Assembly: GCA_964491875.1 (NCBI GenBank)
Contig: CAZBIC010000018.1
Location: 72,063 to 136,062 of the forward strand
From: JADJPG01 sp964491875
GTDB taxonomy: Bacteria; Verrucomicrobiota; Verrucomicrobiia; Limisphaerales; JADJPG01
DNA: 64,000 nt
Reading direction: 5' to 3'
The position numbers and the translations under genes are program-made. Below the pieces are notes generated by a model. That model was not told where the DNA came from and did not search any database. It saw nothing but the letters and a program-made list of their open reading frames with translations. This document shows positions 62,645 to 64,000 of this stretch, one piece after another; position 1 is the stretch's first letter, and each line of letters starts with the position of its first letter.

Positions 62645-64000
62645 ATGACGAAGAAAACCTCAATCCGGCGGCTGCAGGCGAAGTTATTCGCCTTCGGCGC
62701 GGCCGCGCTAGCGCTTGGTGCGTCCGTATCGAGCGCGTTCCCGGTGATTACCGATGTAGTGGAAACCGGTGGTGACAATGATGCCAACGACACGGTATTC
62801 GCCAAGTGGACCGGCCAGACGTGGAGCGACCACGCCAACAATGAACCGATCATCGGTTTGACGACTGGCCAACCCTACACTGTTGGCCTTTTTGGAAATC
62901 ATGCGCCCGCGTTTGTTGACCGCAGCCATCGCTTCACCAACGCCTCGGACACGGTCACCATTCCTTCCTACCTGATTGGCGGCGAGTATATCATGTCGGG
63001 AAACGACAATCGTGACAACGCCACCTACACGCTGGATGTCTCCGTTGCGAAGTCAGTGAAGGTCTACATGCTCATCGACAATCGTCTCTCGGACGCGGAT
63101 GGAACAACTCCTCCGACATTCGGGGCTGATAAGATGCAGTGGATCGTTGATGAAGGATGGACGCCGGTGATGACGGGAGCGAATCGACTCGGGAACGCCT
63201 CCGTGGCTGACGAAGTCGGCATCGACGAGGGTGCGGACGGCACCATCAATCAATGGTATTCCGTCTACTCCAAGGAATATCCTGCGGGCACCTTTCGTTT
63301 AAAGCAGGCTGATAATGCCGGCCAGAACATGTATGGCGCGGTGGTTGTCCCCACGGGCAGCGGCCTGACTGCAGTTAATGTCGGCGGCAATGCGATCGGA
63401 ACTGTCACCGAGGGTGACGGTGGTGCGATCACGATTGTGGGTGGAGGTAACGACATCTGGGACATGACGGATGAGTTTACGTATGCGTATGCGCCGAAGA
63501 CGGGTGATTTTGACGTGCAGGTGCGGGTGGAATCGCTTTCCCCCAATGCGCGTTGGAGCAAGGCTGGCATCATGATTCGCGAGAGCCTGGCGGAGGACAG
63601 CCGTCATGTGTTCGTGCGTGTGAGTCCTCCGGATGTGCCGACGACCAGTGGTGGAAATGGTGTCAACGACACGAAGTTGATGTACCGGACGGGCGCGGCG
63701 GATGTGGCCGGGCAAAATGGCGGTCAGCACGAGGACGGAGCTGTGGACGCTCCGGCCTATCCGAATGCCTGGATCCGCCTGGTTCGCACGGGCAACGTTG
63801 TCAGCGGCTACTCTGGCACTGATGGTGTGAACTGGACGTTGGTCAGCAGCACGGACACTGGTGCGGGCGACTGGCAGTCTGCTGGCACGGGTGGCGCGTT
63901 CCGCGAGGATGCGTTGCTTGGTTTGGCGGTGAGCCGGCATAGCGGTGGTCCGACGGCGACGGCGGTGTTCAAGGATTACCAGTTCAATGCGCTTCCGTTC
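62645..64000 (+). CDS. Secreted DUF1349-like (concanavalin-A-type) protein, C-terminus outside window
   Basis: The frame is open from ATG 62645 to the window edge, 452 codons with no stop. Signal peptide: KLFAFGAAALALGASVSSAF. The middle (DKMQWIVDEGWTPVM, INQWYSVYSKEYPAGTFRL) is typical of secreted Verrucomicrobial proteins. From ~270 on comes a DUF1349/laminin-G-like domain: YAPKTGDFDVQVRVESLS, ARWSKAGIMIRESL, NAWIRLVRTGNVVSGY and GLAVSRHSGGPTATAVFKDY. Such domains usually bind carbohydrate in large surface or secreted proteins. The true length and further domains are unknown because the gene is cut. Confidence 0.85.
   Translation, partial: MTKKTSIRRLQAKLFAFGAAALALGASVSSAFPVITDVVETGGDNDANDTVFAKWTGQTWSDHANNEPIIGLTTGQPYTVGLFGNHAPAFVDRSHRFTNASDTVTIPSYLIGGEYIMSGNDNRDNATYTLDVSVAKSVKVYMLIDNRLSDADGTTPPTFGADKMQWIVDEGWTPVMTGANRLGNASVADEVGIDEGADGTINQWYSVYSKEYPAGTFRLKQADNAGQNMYGAVVVPTGSGLTAVNVGGNAIGTVTEGDGGAITIVGGGNDIWDMTDEFTYAYAPKTGDFDVQVRVESLSPNARWSKAGIMIRESLAEDSRHVFVRVSPPDVPTTSGGNGVNDTKLMYRTGAADVAGQNGGQHEDGAVDAPAYPNAWIRLVRTGNVVSGYSGTDGVNWTLVSSTDTGAGDWQSAGTGGAFREDALLGLAVSRHSGGPTATAVFKDYQFNALPF

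Overview
The window is GC-rich and gene-dense and looks like a Verrucomicrobiota chromosome (Pedosphaera/Limisphaera-like). The reasons are two loci of secreted DUF1501 proteins paired with DUF1800 or cytochrome-DUF1549-DUF1553 partners, a YfbK-type von Willebrand protein tied to an ECF sigma factor, XylR-type LacI/AraC hybrid regulation, and large secreted proteins with PA14, CHRD, DUF11 and Ca-binding repeat modules. Planctomycetota share several of these families, so the phylum is an inference from gene content. Shine-Dalgarno sequences are weak throughout, and many starts were chosen by homology or signal-peptide position.

Layout. 1-10.8 kb: the end of an ECF sigma factor overlaps a membrane-anchored anti-sigma-like/vWFA protein, followed by a ~2,370-residue membrane protein containing an internal duplication. 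11-14.2 kb: secreted metzincin-like protease. 14.3-15.0 kb: decayed IS1595-type transposase and then a strong terminator. 15.3-29.3 kb: complex I operon nuoB-C-(small gene)-D-E-F-G-H-I-J-K-L-M-N. It lacks nuoA, carries a membrane-anchored ribosomal L7/L12 C-terminal-like protein between nuoC and nuoD, and has a tRNA-Gln(CUG) on the opposite strand between nuoE and nuoF.

29.3-35.3 kb: beta-propeller-like lipoprotein, fluoride channel CrcB, a secreted NHL-like protein, a secreted unknown, and a second-type Hsp70. 35.3-42.1 kb (minus): a DUF1800 giant, a DUF1501 protein and a pseudopilin-like membrane protein, tightly coupled. 42.5-49.6 kb: a carbohydrate/amino-sugar cluster (Gfo/Idh oxidoreductase, ROK protein, NagB-like deaminase, homocysteine methyltransferase family protein, EamA transporter), divergent from a XylR-like regulator and followed by a PfkB kinase. 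A 14-bp palindrome in the divergent promoter region is a candidate operator.

49.7-57.4 kb: ArgA, IleS, a KefB-like antiporter, an SDR oxidoreductase and a RelE/ParE-type toxin-antitoxin pair. 57.5-62.2 kb (minus): cytochrome-DUF1549-DUF1553 plus DUF1501 pair. 62.6 kb to the end: a secreted DUF1349-like protein running off the window. Two long palindromic elements with the same core (51.2 and 57.5 kb) belong to one interspersed repeat family.

The strongest candidates for something undescribed are the sigma/vWFA/giant-protein locus and the non-canonical content of the complex I operon (L7/L12-like membrane protein, antisense-oriented tRNA, missing nuoA).
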